Of a DNA stretch of 64,000 nucleotides, positions 42,669 through 51,494 are shown piece after piece. The stretch comes from Asticcacaulis solisilvae. Lineage in GTDB: Bacteria > Pseudomonadota > Alphaproteobacteria > Caulobacterales > Caulobacteraceae. Location of the stretch: contig NZ_JAGGMI010000002.1 in NCBI RefSeq assembly GCF_017875235.1, positions 372,001-436,000 of the forward strand, read 5' to 3'. A model generated the notes under the pieces. It was not told where the DNA came from, did no database searches, and saw only the letters and a list, made by a program, of their open reading frames with translations. The translations under genes were made by a program, and so were the position numbers. Numbering within the stretch: position 1 is the first letter of the stretch; each line of letters starts with the position of its first letter.

Positions 42669-43241
42669 TTAGGCTGTCTTTTCGACCTGCGAGTATTCCA
42701 GCTCGACCGGCGTGGCGCGGCCGAAGATCGACACCGATACGCGCAGGCGGGCGTGCTCCTGATCGACGCTTTCGACGACGCCATCGAACGAGGCGAAGTG
42801 GCCAGAGGTGATCTTGACCTTCTCGCCGATTTCGAACGACTGGACAGGCTTCGGACGCTCAACGGCGGTCTCGGCGCTGCCGACGATGCGTTGCACTTCC
42901 TTTTCCGAAACCGGCATGGGCTTGGCGCCCGAACCGAGGAAGCCGGTGACCTTCGGCGTATTCTTGACCAGGTGGAAGGCTTCGTCGGTCAGTTCCATCT
43001 TCACCAGCACATAGCCCGGGAAGAACTTGCGCTCGGAATTGAACTTGCGGCCGCGGCGAACCTCGACGACCTCTTCGGTCGGCACCAGGATTTCGGAGAA
43101 CTTGTCTTCCAGGCCTTGCGCCTTCGCCTGGTCGCGCAGAGCCTCGGCGACCTTCTTTTCGAAGTTGGAATAGGCGTGGACGATGTACCACTTGTGATTG
43201 GGGTTGGTAACCGGAGCGGTAACGTCTTGAACGGTAGCCAT
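42669..43241 (-). CDS. nusG: Transcription termination/antitermination factor NusG
   Basis: The 190-residue factor has the NGN domain (WYIVHAYSNFEKKVAEAL, GYVLVKMEL) that binds the RNA polymerase clamp and a C-terminal KOW domain (GEKVKITSGHFASFDGVVESVD). The ATG at 43241 (MATVQDV) is preferred; the frame upstream adds nine non-family residues. It follows secE by 13 bp. Confidence 0.97.
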   Translation of the reverse strand: MATVQDVTAPVTNPNHKWYIVHAYSNFEKKVAEALRDQAKAQGLEDKFSEILVPTEEVVEVRRGRKFNSERKFFPGYVLVKMELTDEAFHLVKNTPKVTGFLGSGAKPMPVSEKEVQRIVGSAETAVERPKPVQSFEIGEKVKITSGHFASFDGVVESVDQEHARLRVSVSIFGRATPVELEYSQVEKTA

Positions 43242-43254
43242 GCGTTTTAAGTCC

Positions 43255-43575
43255 TTACACTCGGCCAATCTGGGTAAGCTGCTGGGTTAAAAACCCGAGC
43301 GCGCCGTCAACCAGAAAGAAGAACACGCCGGCAAGCACGACCATGAGCAACACCATGACGGTGGTGATCCAGGTTTCCTTGCGCGACGTCCAGGTAATTT
43401 TACGGGCTTCCTGGCGGACTTCCGTAAAGAATTTGGCGGGGTTGAACGGCTTCTTGGGTTCGACCGCGGCCGCCGAAGCGGCGACCTTCACCGGCTCGAT
43501 CTTGCCCAGCGGCGTCTTGCCCGTCGACACGGTCGGCGTCTTGGCGGCGGGTTTCGGATCGGGTTTCTTGACCAT
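43255..43575 (-). CDS. secE: Preprotein translocase subunit SecE
   Basis: The 106-residue protein has a Lys/Pro-rich N-terminal extension and one C-terminal transmembrane segment (ITTVMVLLMVVLAGVFFFLVDGAL), preceded by the conserved FFTEVRQEARKITWTSRKET helix. Single-span SecE is the usual non-enterobacterial form. The ATG at 43575 has AGG six bases upstream. It starts the secE-nusG unit, downstream of tRNA-Trp. Confidence 0.95.
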   Translation of the reverse strand: MVKKPDPKPAAKTPTVSTGKTPLGKIEPVKVAASAAAVEPKKPFNPAKFFTEVRQEARKITWTSRKETWITTVMVLLMVVLAGVFFFLVDGALGFLTQQLTQIGRV

Positions 43576-43744
43576 CAAAAGCCTATTCACGTCTGTCGCC
43601 GCGCACCTGCGCGGCTTTCAAACAACAGAAATGAGGCTCGAAAACGCGTTTTCAAGCCTCCCTTTAATTTGCAGCGATTCTTGGCAAAGACAGCAAACAC
43701 TTTTTGGTTTGCCGGGCTGCGCTTTTAAGAAAGTCGCTGTGGAA

Positions 43745-43820
43745 TGGCAGGGGCAGAGGGGCTCGAACCCACGACCTTCGGTTTTGGAGACCGACGCTCT
43801 ACCAGCTGAGCTATACCCCT
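43745..43820 (-). tRNA. trnW: tRNA-Trp (anticodon CCA)
   Basis: The 76-nt gene includes an encoded 3' CCA. The acceptor stem is AGGGGTA with TGCCCCT. The D-arm is GCTCAGCTGGTAGAGC. The anticodon arm TCGGT-CTCCAAA-ACCGA carries CCA, and the T-arm has TTCGAGC. Its position directly upstream of secE-nusG is the classic bacterial arrangement. Confidence 0.97.
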
Positions 43821-43930
43821 TCACGCGGACCCGCAACGCTTTTGCAAGTCCATGAGAGCCGTGCGATGTATCAGCGCTTGCGCCAAAGGGCAACAGGCAT
43901 AATGCGCTTTTTCACAGCCTGTTGCCGCTG

Positions 43931-45136
43931 TTACGGAACGAAGGTGGAATCCACCACCGCCCAGAAGGCCGATTTCGGCTTCCCCGTCGTGTCGAACAGC
44001 AACGGATGGTTGGTGCGAGCCACGGGCCACGACGACAGCCATGTCGAGTTGTCGGCGACGCCCCACATGGTAACAGACTTGACGCTGCTATGTTGGGCAA
44101 ACAGGTTGAACATCGCCCGATATTGCAGGGCTTGTGCTGTCATGGCCTGAGTGTACGCGTTGGTCCCGACAGTCAACGTCGCCTGACAACCCGTGGGCGG
44201 GCTGCCAAAGCACGAACCAGGATCAGCATAGAGCGAAACATCCAGTTCGGTGATGTGGTTGATCAACCCCCTCGTCTCCACTGCCGTCAGCGCCGCCTTG
44301 GCCTCGATGACGGAAGGCGATCCGGTATTGATGTGGAACTGGTGGCCGACGCCGTCGATCGGCACGCCGCGCGCCAGCATCTCGTCGATGATAGCCATGA
44401 AGCGGCCGCGCTTGTCGGCATATTCGGTACTGTAATCGTTGATGAACAGCTGGACTGTCGGATCGGCGGCACGCGCGGCGCGGAAGGCAATCTCGATATA
44501 GTCGGGCCCGAAAATCTGGTACCACTGCGAATTGCGGTAGTTGCCCGAAGCGTCGTCGCGCGTCGGCTCGTTCACCACATCCCAGGCGTAGACCTTGCCC
44601 TTGAAGTGCGTCACCACGTCGGTAATGTAGGTTTCCAGACGTGCCCGGACGGTGGCCTTGTAGGTCGGGCTTGACGGATCCCCGGCAAAGAACCAGGCCG
44701 GCGTCGTCTGATGCCACAGCAATGCGTGCCCCCGCACCTCGATGCCGTTGGCCTGGGCCAGGCTTACCAGCGTATCGGCCTGGGTATAATTATAGACGCC
44801 GGGGCTGACGCCGATAGGATCGGCCTTCATGACGCTTTCGGCGGTAATGCTGTTGGCGTGTTTCAACAGGACGGGATTGGTGATGGAATTGACCGCCTGT
44901 CCCGGATCGACGGCCATGCCGATCTTGAACTTGCCGGCAAAGTGCGTCTTCAAGGCCGGCGCCGTCGCCGGATCGGGCAAGGTCGGGCCGGACGACGATG
45001 AGCTGGAACTGGACGAACTGCTGGAACCGCCGCCAGAGCTGCCACCTCCGCCACCCCCGCCGCAGGCTGCCAGAAGCGAAGCACCGCCGGCCGTCAGCAA
45101 CAGGCCGCGGCGACTGAGTGAAGTTGTATCACGCAT
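43931..45136 (-). CDS. Endo-1,4-beta-xylanase, GH10, predicted Tat lipoprotein
   Basis: This 401-residue GH10 enzyme hydrolyses internal beta-1,4-xylosidic bonds. The acid/base Glu is in WDVVNEP and the nucleophile Glu in ITELDVS; WHQTTPAWF and the NDY segment are also present. The N-terminus has a twin-Arg SRRGLLL and lipobox LLAAC, followed by a Gly tract and a run of 12 Ser, so the enzyme is probably anchored to the outer membrane on a flexible linker. The ATG at 45136 is spaced 7 bases after AGGGAG. Confidence 0.95.
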   Translation of the reverse strand: MRDTTSLSRRGLLLTAGGASLLAACGGGGGGGSSGGGSSSSSSSSSSSSGPTLPDPATAPALKTHFAGKFKIGMAVDPGQAVNSITNPVLLKHANSITAESVMKADPIGVSPGVYNYTQADTLVSLAQANGIEVRGHALLWHQTTPAWFFAGDPSSPTYKATVRARLETYITDVVTHFKGKVYAWDVVNEPTRDDASGNYRNSQWYQIFGPDYIEIAFRAARAADPTVQLFINDYSTEYADKRGRFMAIIDEMLARGVPIDGVGHQFHINTGSPSVIEAKAALTAVETRGLINHITELDVSLYADPGSCFGSPPTGCQATLTVGTNAYTQAMTAQALQYRAMFNLFAQHSSVKSVTMWGVADNSTWLSSWPVARTNHPLLFDTTGKPKSAFWAVVDSTFVP

Positions 45137-45153
45137 GTACATTCTCCCTGAGA

Positions 45154-45170
45154 GCAATTCTTTTGATTGC
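45154..45170. promoter_or_regulatory. Inverted repeat just upstream of the xylanase start
   Basis: GCAAT and ATTGC form inverted arms around 7 bases, 18-34 bp upstream of the xylanase start codon. It could be an operator or an RNA hairpin near the ribosome-binding site. Evidence is only the symmetry. Confidence 0.3.
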
Positions 45171-45224
45171 TTTTCAGTGAGTTAAGGACATGTCCCGGCG
45201 CGCGTCAATACGAAATGTTAGCGG

Positions 45225-47219
45225 TCACAGAAGTGAGACCAGCCACCAGATTAGCACGCCGACCACAGGCACTGCACCCCAGATGGCCGCGCGCGCCACG
45301 AAACTGGGCAGCCAGGTCAGCACCTTCTTTTCCTGGACGCGAATGCTCAGGCGGTCGTAGGAACTGATTTCACCATAGGCACGGTCGAGCGCGCCCTTCT
45401 CGTCCGCCGTCAGCCACGGCCGCGTCACGGCGTAGTCGCGCACGGCCTCATAGCCGCCGGGCGTCACCTTTGGCGTAAAACTCAAAGTCACGCCGCCGAA
45501 GTCCCAGGTCCTGGGCTTGGTCGGCAGGTCCAGCTCGTAGTCCGTCTTGATGACCGTGGTGATGCGGCCTTCGCGGACATCGCCCATGTCGAACGGGAAG
45601 TAGCGTCGGCCGTCGGGTTCTTCCAGCGCATAGTCGAAACCCGATTCCGGACTGAAGAAGATCTTCTCGAACGGCACGCCGGTGCGGTGCCACGGATTGG
45701 TCGTCGTGACCAGCGTATTGATGGTGATTTCGTTGTTGCGGCGATCGTCGACCATCTGCGGGATGGCGCACATGTTCATGCCGTAGATATAGCTGAACAG
45801 GGCGCAGCGGTCCTCGATATAGCTGGTCAGGCTCTGATACTGCAGCTCCCGGCGTACGCCGTCGGCGCGGCTGCCGCGATAGATATAGTCGATCTCGATC
45901 AGCGTCTCCTCGCCCTTTGTCTTGGGGAGATTGATGACTTCGCGCACCTCGTAGTCGAGGTTCGGGCGCTTTTCCATCATGCGCTTGAGGTCGGACTGGG
46001 GCTTGAGGATCAGGGCGTAGCCCAGGTCGTTCTGGGCCAGGTGCTCGAGATCACCGCCCTGGGCAACATCCGACGTGCCTTCGAACCAGTAGGTCCGCCC
46101 CTCATGAACGCACATCGAGATACAGTGGTTGAAGGCGCCCAGCCGCGGCGGCTGATTAATCAGGTCGTGACCCCGGCGCGTATCGACCAGAGCAGGATAG
46201 GACTCGACGCCCATCTTGGTCAGCATGGCCGCGATCATCTTGGAGACGTCCTTGCAGTCTCCGATGCGGTCGGCATAGATCTGGTGCAGGCTGCGCGGCA
46301 CAAAGCCGCCTTCGCCGAACGAGAAGGCGAAATAGCGGATGCTCTGCTGCACCCAGCGCACGGCGGCGACGATGCGGTCCGGCGTTTCCTTGTGATCCGC
46401 CTCGATCTGCTCGATCACTTGCAAAAGACCATCAGGATAGTCGTGATCGCCTTCGAAGCCGGCGCGCATCAGGTCGGCGACGCGTTCCCACGTGTCGATG
46501 GAGGTTGCGAAAAAGCCCTTGGCGGGAATGACCCAGCCCGGCATGTCGCGCTCATAGTCGCACGGCGGGACATTGGAATCCTGCCAGACCAGCTCTGTCG
46601 ATCCATCGGCAAGCGCGGCCTTTTCCGGCTCGTACCAGCCGGCGGCAAAGGGCTTGAGGATCAGCTTGCGCTCGGGCGGCACGATCATGCGGACATGGCG
46701 CTTGTCCCAGAAGATGCCGCTTTGCAGCGGCGTCGGCATGGAGATTTCGCCCTGGAAGCAGGCCGGATCGCCTTCCAGCGTCATGGCCATGTCGATGACG
46801 TCGCCGATGCGCACGTCCGGCAGGTTGATGGCCATGGTCCAGCGGCCGTCAAGCACCAGGCGCTCGAAGCTGCGCTCGCGGCGCATGACGAAATAGCGCT
46901 TTTCGACGTCGACCTCGATGATCTCCTCACCGCGGATGATGCGGATATGGTGGATGGTCAGGTCGTCATAATAAGGATTGAACGGCAGGGTGACATTGGC
47001 CAGATAGTCCAGCGCCGACAGGTTGACGACTTCTTCGATGGTGCGATTGTAGCGCTGCGGCCGGGTCGTCAGCTTCGATTGATCGTCGACCAGCCAGGTA
47101 TAAAGGCCCCACGGGGCGCGCGAACTGTCAAGCAGCGGCGGCCGCTTGAAGTCGAGTTCCTTTACCCAGGCAGGCGCCGGAGCGAAGTGAATGCGCCGCC
47201 TGACATCTTCTTCGAACAC
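45225..47219 (-). CDS. DUF3857 / transglutaminase-like protein with C-terminal membrane anchor
   Basis: The 664-residue protein has an N-terminal DUF3857 beta-rich domain (VEKRYFVMRRERSFERLVLDG region). A transglutaminase-like core follows with a Cys in GDCKDVSKMIAAML (about residue 318), a His in GAFNHCISMCVHEGR and an Asp further on. The protein ends in a hydrophobic helix. The start codon is GTG with GGGTGGGG upstream. Such proteins are often near polysaccharide-use genes. No signal peptide is seen. Catalysis is not established for the family. Confidence 0.85.
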   Translation of the reverse strand: MFEEDVRRRIHFAPAPAWVKELDFKRPPLLDSSRAPWGLYTWLVDDQSKLTTRPQRYNRTIEEVVNLSALDYLANVTLPFNPYYDDLTIHHIRIIRGEEIIEVDVEKRYFVMRRERSFERLVLDGRWTMAINLPDVRIGDVIDMAMTLEGDPACFQGEISMPTPLQSGIFWDKRHVRMIVPPERKLILKPFAAGWYEPEKAALADGSTELVWQDSNVPPCDYERDMPGWVIPAKGFFATSIDTWERVADLMRAGFEGDHDYPDGLLQVIEQIEADHKETPDRIVAAVRWVQQSIRYFAFSFGEGGFVPRSLHQIYADRIGDCKDVSKMIAAMLTKMGVESYPALVDTRRGHDLINQPPRLGAFNHCISMCVHEGRTYWFEGTSDVAQGGDLEHLAQNDLGYALILKPQSDLKRMMEKRPNLDYEVREVINLPKTKGEETLIEIDYIYRGSRADGVRRELQYQSLTSYIEDRCALFSYIYGMNMCAIPQMVDDRRNNEITINTLVTTTNPWHRTGVPFEKIFFSPESGFDYALEEPDGRRYFPFDMGDVREGRITTVIKTDYELDLPTKPRTWDFGGVTLSFTPKVTPGGYEAVRDYAVTRPWLTADEKGALDRAYGEISSYDRLSIRVQEKKVLTWLPSFVARAAIWGAVPVVGVLIWWLVSLL

Positions 47220-47319
47220 GACCCCACCCTGTCTTTAATGCCGTATCCTTAACCGTTAACACACGGTTTGCCCTCGCAAAAGGGCTAAACGGCCACAGGT
47301 TGAACGGGCTTTTTTCCTG

Positions 47320-47368
47320 GTCGCATTTCCTTACGGCGAACCGGCAATCCACTTCGCCGGGAAATGCT
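47320..47368. repeat. Family B hairpin repeat, copy 1 of a tandem pair
   Basis: The 49-bp unit starts GTCGCATTTCC and ends GGGAAATGCT, with inverted arms GCATTTCC/GGAAATGC and CGGCGAA/TTCGCCG. An identical unit lies exactly 60 bp further right (47380-47428). Confidence 0.9.
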
Positions 47369-47379
47369 TCATTTGCTGG

Positions 47380-47428
47380 GTCGCATTTCCTTACGGCGAA
47401 CCGGCAATCCACTTCGCCGGGAAATGCT
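47380..47428. repeat. Family B hairpin repeat, copy 2 of a tandem pair
   Basis: Identical over 49 bp to 47320-47368 at a 60-bp period. On the minus strand it begins directly at the stop codon of the glucokinase-like gene (TAGAGCATTTCCC), so the repeat forms that mRNA's 3' end. Confidence 0.9.
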
Positions 47429-48382
47429 CTAGTGAAACAGTGTGATCAGCCCCCTGAAGTCCGCTTCCTGAGTGGTGATGACGTAGATCGGGACCTCCGC
47501 CAGGAAGGAGTCGATCGTGGCGTGCTTGATGAAGTGCGCGTAGAAGGCCGCGCTGTCGATATAGGGCAGCAGCTCCTCGACCAGTTGTCCGGACAGGTAA
47601 ACGCCGCCACGCGCGCCCGAAAACAGCACCATGTCGGACGCCGCCTTGGCCAGCCACTTGATAACCAGTTGGACGGCCCTGAGCGCGCGCGCGTCGCCCG
47701 ACCTGGCCAAGGTGAACACGGTCTGGACGTCGGGCAGTTCGGCGTCCTCAATCCCGTCTATTTCCGCCATGCAGCGCCAGACACGGCTTAAGCCCCCCAG
47801 CGACACGGCCGTTTCGCGCGACACGTGGCCGAACTCGGCGCGCAGCCGGCGCAGGATGTCAAACTCTTCGTCATTTGAAACGGTCAGGTCGGCGTGCCCG
47901 CCGGCGCCGGAAAAGGCCGTCCACTGGTCGTGGTCGTCCTTGAGCAGGATCGCCATGCCCAGCCCCGGGCCGGTGCCGATGATGCACTTGGCCATATCGT
48001 CGTGTTCGACCGAGCCCTCCGACAGGGCGAACATATCGCCGGCGCCGAGATGCGGAATGGCCAGGGCGCGCGCGACCGTCGGATTGACGAGGTGCACGCG
48101 CTGGATGTTCAATATCTTGCGCAGCCAGTCGCGATCGAGGTCGTAGCCGTGATTGGGCATGTACTGGATGCCGCCGCGCTCCCAGCCCGGCGCCGAGATC
48201 GCCGCTGCGGAGACGTACGGGCAGCCTTGCTGTTCGAGATAGGACAGGACTGCGGCCTCGAATGCCGTCTCACTGCCGGCGGCAAAGGTTTCGGGCGCGG
48301 TTATTCCGCCCTTCTCCGTCCAGAGTGCAATGCTGAGCTGCCCCTTGATGCCCAGATAAATCAGGACCATGACTTTCGACAC
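47429..48382 (-). CDS. Glucokinase-family protein lacking catalytic residues
   Basis: The 317-residue protein aligns with bacterial glucokinase along its length (GTGPGLGMAIL, AGGHADL, GHVSRETAVSLGGLSRVW, YLSGQLVEELLP). Key positions are changed: the DVGGTN phosphate-binding motif reads YLGIKG, the catalytic Asp of the N-D-F motif is Pro (LVNPTVARALAIP), and the Glu of GEGGH is Ala. It is therefore probably a pseudo-kinase, perhaps a sugar sensor. The GTG start at 48382 has GGGAG eight bases upstream. It lies among xylan-related genes. Confidence 0.85.
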   Translation of the reverse strand: MSKVMVLIYLGIKGQLSIALWTEKGGITAPETFAAGSETAFEAAVLSYLEQQGCPYVSAAAISAPGWERGGIQYMPNHGYDLDRDWLRKILNIQRVHLVNPTVARALAIPHLGAGDMFALSEGSVEHDDMAKCIIGTGPGLGMAILLKDDHDQWTAFSGAGGHADLTVSNDEEFDILRRLRAEFGHVSRETAVSLGGLSRVWRCMAEIDGIEDAELPDVQTVFTLARSGDARALRAVQLVIKWLAKAASDMVLFSGARGGVYLSGQLVEELLPYIDSAAFYAHFIKHATIDSFLAEVPIYVITTQEADFRGLITLFH

Positions 48383-48473
48383 TGCGTTTACTCCCGTACT
48401 TTTTAAGGCAAGGTATCAGACGCGCAGTTAAGTCTTTATTGTTACGGTACCCGCGTTATGCGGGTTGGATGTT

Positions 48474-49556
48474 TCAGCCCACAAGCGGACCATTAGCCAC
48501 CGGCAGGCCGAAATCCGGCACGCCGTCGGCTGTGTAACGAACCGGCTGGATGCGGGTATGGCGGTTCGGGTCAAACAGGGGATTGCCGGGGATCTCCTTA
48601 TAGTCGCGGGCGTGATAGACCAGGACGTCCCGCCCCTGTTCGTCGACCGTGAAGCTGTTATGGCCCGGCCCCCAGATATTATTCTCCGGCGAGCTCTTGA
48701 ATACCGGCTCGGGCGACTTGATCCACGACGCCGGATCCATGATGTCGGCGTCATCGCGCGCGGTGAGAAGTCCCATACAGTAGTTGTGGTCCGTGGCTGA
48801 CGCCGAATAGGTCATGAACAGGCGGCCATTGCGCGCCAGGATGGCCGGGCCTTCATTGACCTTGTAGCCAATGACTTCCCACGGCAGGGTCGGCACGGTC
48901 AGGCGTGCCGGCTTGGCGCCCAAGGTCGTTGGTGTCTTGAGCGGCGCCAGATAGACATTGCTGTTGGTCTGGATGCCAGGCTCGCTCTGCGCCCAGGCGA
49001 TGTAGCGCACACCGCGATGCTCGAACACGGTCGAGTCGAGGGTAAAGGTGTCCCAGGGCGTTTCCAACTGCCCGGTCAGGCTCCACTGGCCCGTCAAGGG
49101 ATCGGCGTCCTTGCTGCTGAGGACATAGGTGCGGATATGGAACTTTTCGTCGCTGTTGCCGGCGGCGAAATAGATATGCCACTGACCGTCGAAGTGATGC
49201 AGTTCCGGCGCCCAGATATAGCCGCCCATCCTGCCTTCGGCCGGCCGGCGCCATACCACCACCTCTTCAGCGTCCTTCAGGCCGGCCAGGGTCTTCGCCC
49301 GGCGCATCGCCAGACGGTCGTATTCAGGCACGGACGCCATCATGTAATAATAGCCGTCGCTGTGCCGGAAAATCTGCGGGTCGGCGCGCTGGAGAACGAG
49401 GGGATTGACGATCGGCTGCATTGTCTTGGCCTTGTTTGCTTTGTTCCGGGCATATGCCGGCAGGACCAGCCCCGCGCCCACGGCGGCGATCAGGCCGGTG
49501 CCGGCGGCAGCGGTCAGGAAGGTTCGGCGCGAAGAAGCATTGCTCGGATTGGACAT
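48474..49556 (-). CDS. GH43-family glycoside hydrolase, Tat-exported
   Basis: The 360-residue protein has a Tat-type signal (SSRRTFLTAAAGTG, Arg pair near residue 11). It is followed by a five-bladed propeller with GH43 signatures: NPLVLQRADPQIFRHSDGYYYMMAS carrying the catalytic base Asp, WAPELHHFDGQWHIYFAAG, and NEGPAILARNGRLFMTYS carrying the acid Glu. GH43 enzymes are arabinofuranosidases, xylosidases or arabinanases. The ATG at 49556 (MSNPSNASSRR) is chosen over the longer frame. With the GH10 xylanase it suggests arabinoxylan use. Confidence 0.92.
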   Translation of the reverse strand: MSNPSNASSRRTFLTAAAGTGLIAAVGAGLVLPAYARNKANKAKTMQPIVNPLVLQRADPQIFRHSDGYYYMMASVPEYDRLAMRRAKTLAGLKDAEEVVVWRRPAEGRMGGYIWAPELHHFDGQWHIYFAAGNSDEKFHIRTYVLSSKDADPLTGQWSLTGQLETPWDTFTLDSTVFEHRGVRYIAWAQSEPGIQTNSNVYLAPLKTPTTLGAKPARLTVPTLPWEVIGYKVNEGPAILARNGRLFMTYSASATDHNYCMGLLTARDDADIMDPASWIKSPEPVFKSSPENNIWGPGHNSFTVDEQGRDVLVYHARDYKEIPGNPLFDPNRHTRIQPVRYTADGVPDFGLPVANGPLVG

Positions 49557-49794
49557 GTCGGGACTCTGGATGGTGGCGTTTCGATGGTTTTTATAACGGC
49601 CCGGCGGACCGACGTCTATTATGTCAGACAAATTATCTCTATCCGGCGAGTTCGCTTTGTCAAACGCATTACACGCGCAAAATTTTTACGGCTGTGTTCA
49701 GTTACCGTTAAGCACGCTGTGGGACACTGACCGCTGGGCTTATGCCGCCGGCGACAGAATGTCTTCGGGATGATCGGAGTGGAGAAGACAGGAA

Positions 49795-50619
49795 ATGTCT
49801 TCCATCAATACCAATGTCGGGGCCATGATCGCCCTGCAGAACCTGAACGCCATCAATGCCCAATTGATGACGACGCAGAATCGTATCTCGACGGGTCTCA
49901 AGGTCGCCAGCGCCAAGGATGACCCGGCCGCGTGGGCTATCGCCCAGACCCAGCGCGCCGAAGTCAGCGCCCTCGATGCCGTCAAAGGCTCCCTGTCCCG
50001 CACCTCGTCTTCGATCGATGTCGCCCTATCGGCCGGCGAGTCGATCTCGGACATGCTGAGCGAGCTCAAGGACAAGGCGCTGGCTGCGTCCGACACCTCG
50101 CTCGACACCACGGCGCGCAACGCGCTGAAGGACGATTTCAATTCGATCCGCGACCAGATCACCAAGGCGCTGCAAAACGCCAGCTTCAACGGCATCAACC
50201 TGCTGAATGGGTCGAAGGCGTCGATCTCGGCCCTGGCCAACAGCAGTGGCACAAGCCGGATGACGGTCATGGGCCAGAACATGTCGCTGGGCGGACCGAT
50301 CATCACCCTGTCCGCCGCCGCCACATTCGCGACGGCGACAGCGGCCCAGAACCTTATTTCGGCGATCGACACATCGATCAACAACGTCTCAGCCGCCCTT
50401 TCAAAGCTCGGTACGTCGTCCAAGTCGATTGAACGTCACCAGACCTTTGTCGGCAAGCTGCAGGACACCATGACCGAAGGCATAGGCCGCCTGGTTGACG
50501 CCGACATGGCGGTCGAGGCGGCAAGGCTTCAGTCACTACAGATCAAGCAGCAACTGGCTATCCAGGCCCTGTCGATGGCCAACCAATCGCAATCGTGGGT
50601 GCTCCAACTGTTCCGATGA
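49795..50619 (+). CDS. Flagellin
   Basis: The 274-residue flagellin has the conserved D0/D1 ends (MSSINTNVGAMIALQNLNAINAQL; the C-terminal half ends QSLQIKQQLAIQALSMANQSQSWVLQLFR) and only a short variable centre, as in Caulobacter flagellins. GGAGAAGACAGGAA precedes the ATG. No other flagellar gene is nearby, and no sigma-54 -24/-12 match was seen upstream, so its regulation is unclear. It may be one of several flagellins. Confidence 0.95.
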   Translation: MSSINTNVGAMIALQNLNAINAQLMTTQNRISTGLKVASAKDDPAAWAIAQTQRAEVSALDAVKGSLSRTSSSIDVALSAGESISDMLSELKDKALAASDTSLDTTARNALKDDFNSIRDQITKALQNASFNGINLLNGSKASISALANSSGTSRMTVMGQNMSLGGPIITLSAAATFATATAAQNLISAIDTSINNVSAALSKLGTSSKSIERHQTFVGKLQDTMTEGIGRLVDADMAVEAARLQSLQIKQQLAIQALSMANQSQSWVLQLFR

Positions 50620-50654
50620 CGGGCCGTAACCCGCCATCACTCTGAACAGCGGTC

Positions 50655-51494
50655 TTACTGGCCGACGATGACGTTGCCAGAGCCCATGATCGAGCGCGAG
50701 ATGTTGCCCGACACCTTCTTGACGCGGACATCGCCTGAACCGACGATATTGACCTCGACGTCCTTGGCCTCACCGCCGAAGCGCACGTCGCCCGAGCCGG
50801 CGATATTGACCTCAAGCTTCGGCATGAACCCTTCTGTCACAGCGACATTGCCCGAACCGCCGATATTGACCTCGGCCGGGCCATTGATCTTGGCCAGTTC
50901 GATATCGCCATTACCGCCGATATTGGCTTCCAGCGCCGCGACGGACCTGGCCTTGAAATTGCCCGAGCCACCGATATTGACGACCAGGTCGCGAGTATTG
51001 CCGCCGGCAACGTCGCCCGAACCACCGATATTGACCTCGGCGCGGCCGGCGACATCGCCAATCGTCCAGTTGCCACAGCCGCCCTGGCTGAATTCCAGCT
51101 CAGAGGTTGCACCCATCTGGCCGAAGGTCGCGCCGCCGACTGAAACTTCGGCGCTCATCGGCACCTTTATATAGATGACGGGCAGGTCGGCCTTGGCGAC
51201 AACGCCGATACCGTTGATCTTGACCGCGTCCGCACCCTGACATTGCAGGCCGCGCATCTTGAGCTTGCCGTCGGCGACCAGCTTCGAGCCTTCCATGTGG
51301 ACCATGATCTTGGGCAGCTTGCTGTTGGCGGCATAGGCGACCTTCAACTCGACGTTCTGGCGGGCCTCAGGCGTAACGACAACGCGCGCGGCGACGTTTT
51401 CCAGTTCAACTTCCTTGGACGCGGCCGCGAAGGCCGGCGCCGCGACCAGCATGGCGATAACCGAAGCAGCCGATACAATCGTGAGGTTTTTCAT
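50655..51494 (-). CDS. Secreted DUF2807 (GIN domain) repeat protein
   Basis: The 279-residue protein has a signal peptide (MKNLTIVSAASVIAMLVAAPAFA). A right-handed beta-helix-like C-terminal half is built of at least seven short repeats around V-N-I-G-G-S-G-D-V (for example EVNIGGSGDV, VVNIGGSGNF, EVNIAGSGDV). This is the DUF2807 pattern. The repeat spacing is about 18-20 residues. Function is unknown; in related bacteria such proteins sit at the cell surface. The ATG at 51494 is preferred over a longer frame. Confidence 0.88.
   Translation of the reverse strand: MKNLTIVSAASVIAMLVAAPAFAAASKEVELENVAARVVVTPEARQNVELKVAYAANSKLPKIMVHMEGSKLVADGKLKMRGLQCQGADAVKINGIGVVAKADLPVIYIKVPMSAEVSVGGATFGQMGATSELEFSQGGCGNWTIGDVAGRAEVNIGGSGDVAGGNTRDLVVNIGGSGNFKARSVAALEANIGGNGDIELAKINGPAEVNIGGSGNVAVTEGFMPKLEVNIAGSGDVRFGGEAKDVEVNIVGSGDVRVKKVSGNISRSIMGSGNVIVGQ

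Noticed and set aside
49557..49794. Sigma-54 promoter before flagellin
   Set aside because: No TGGC-N-TTGC match with correct spacing was found.
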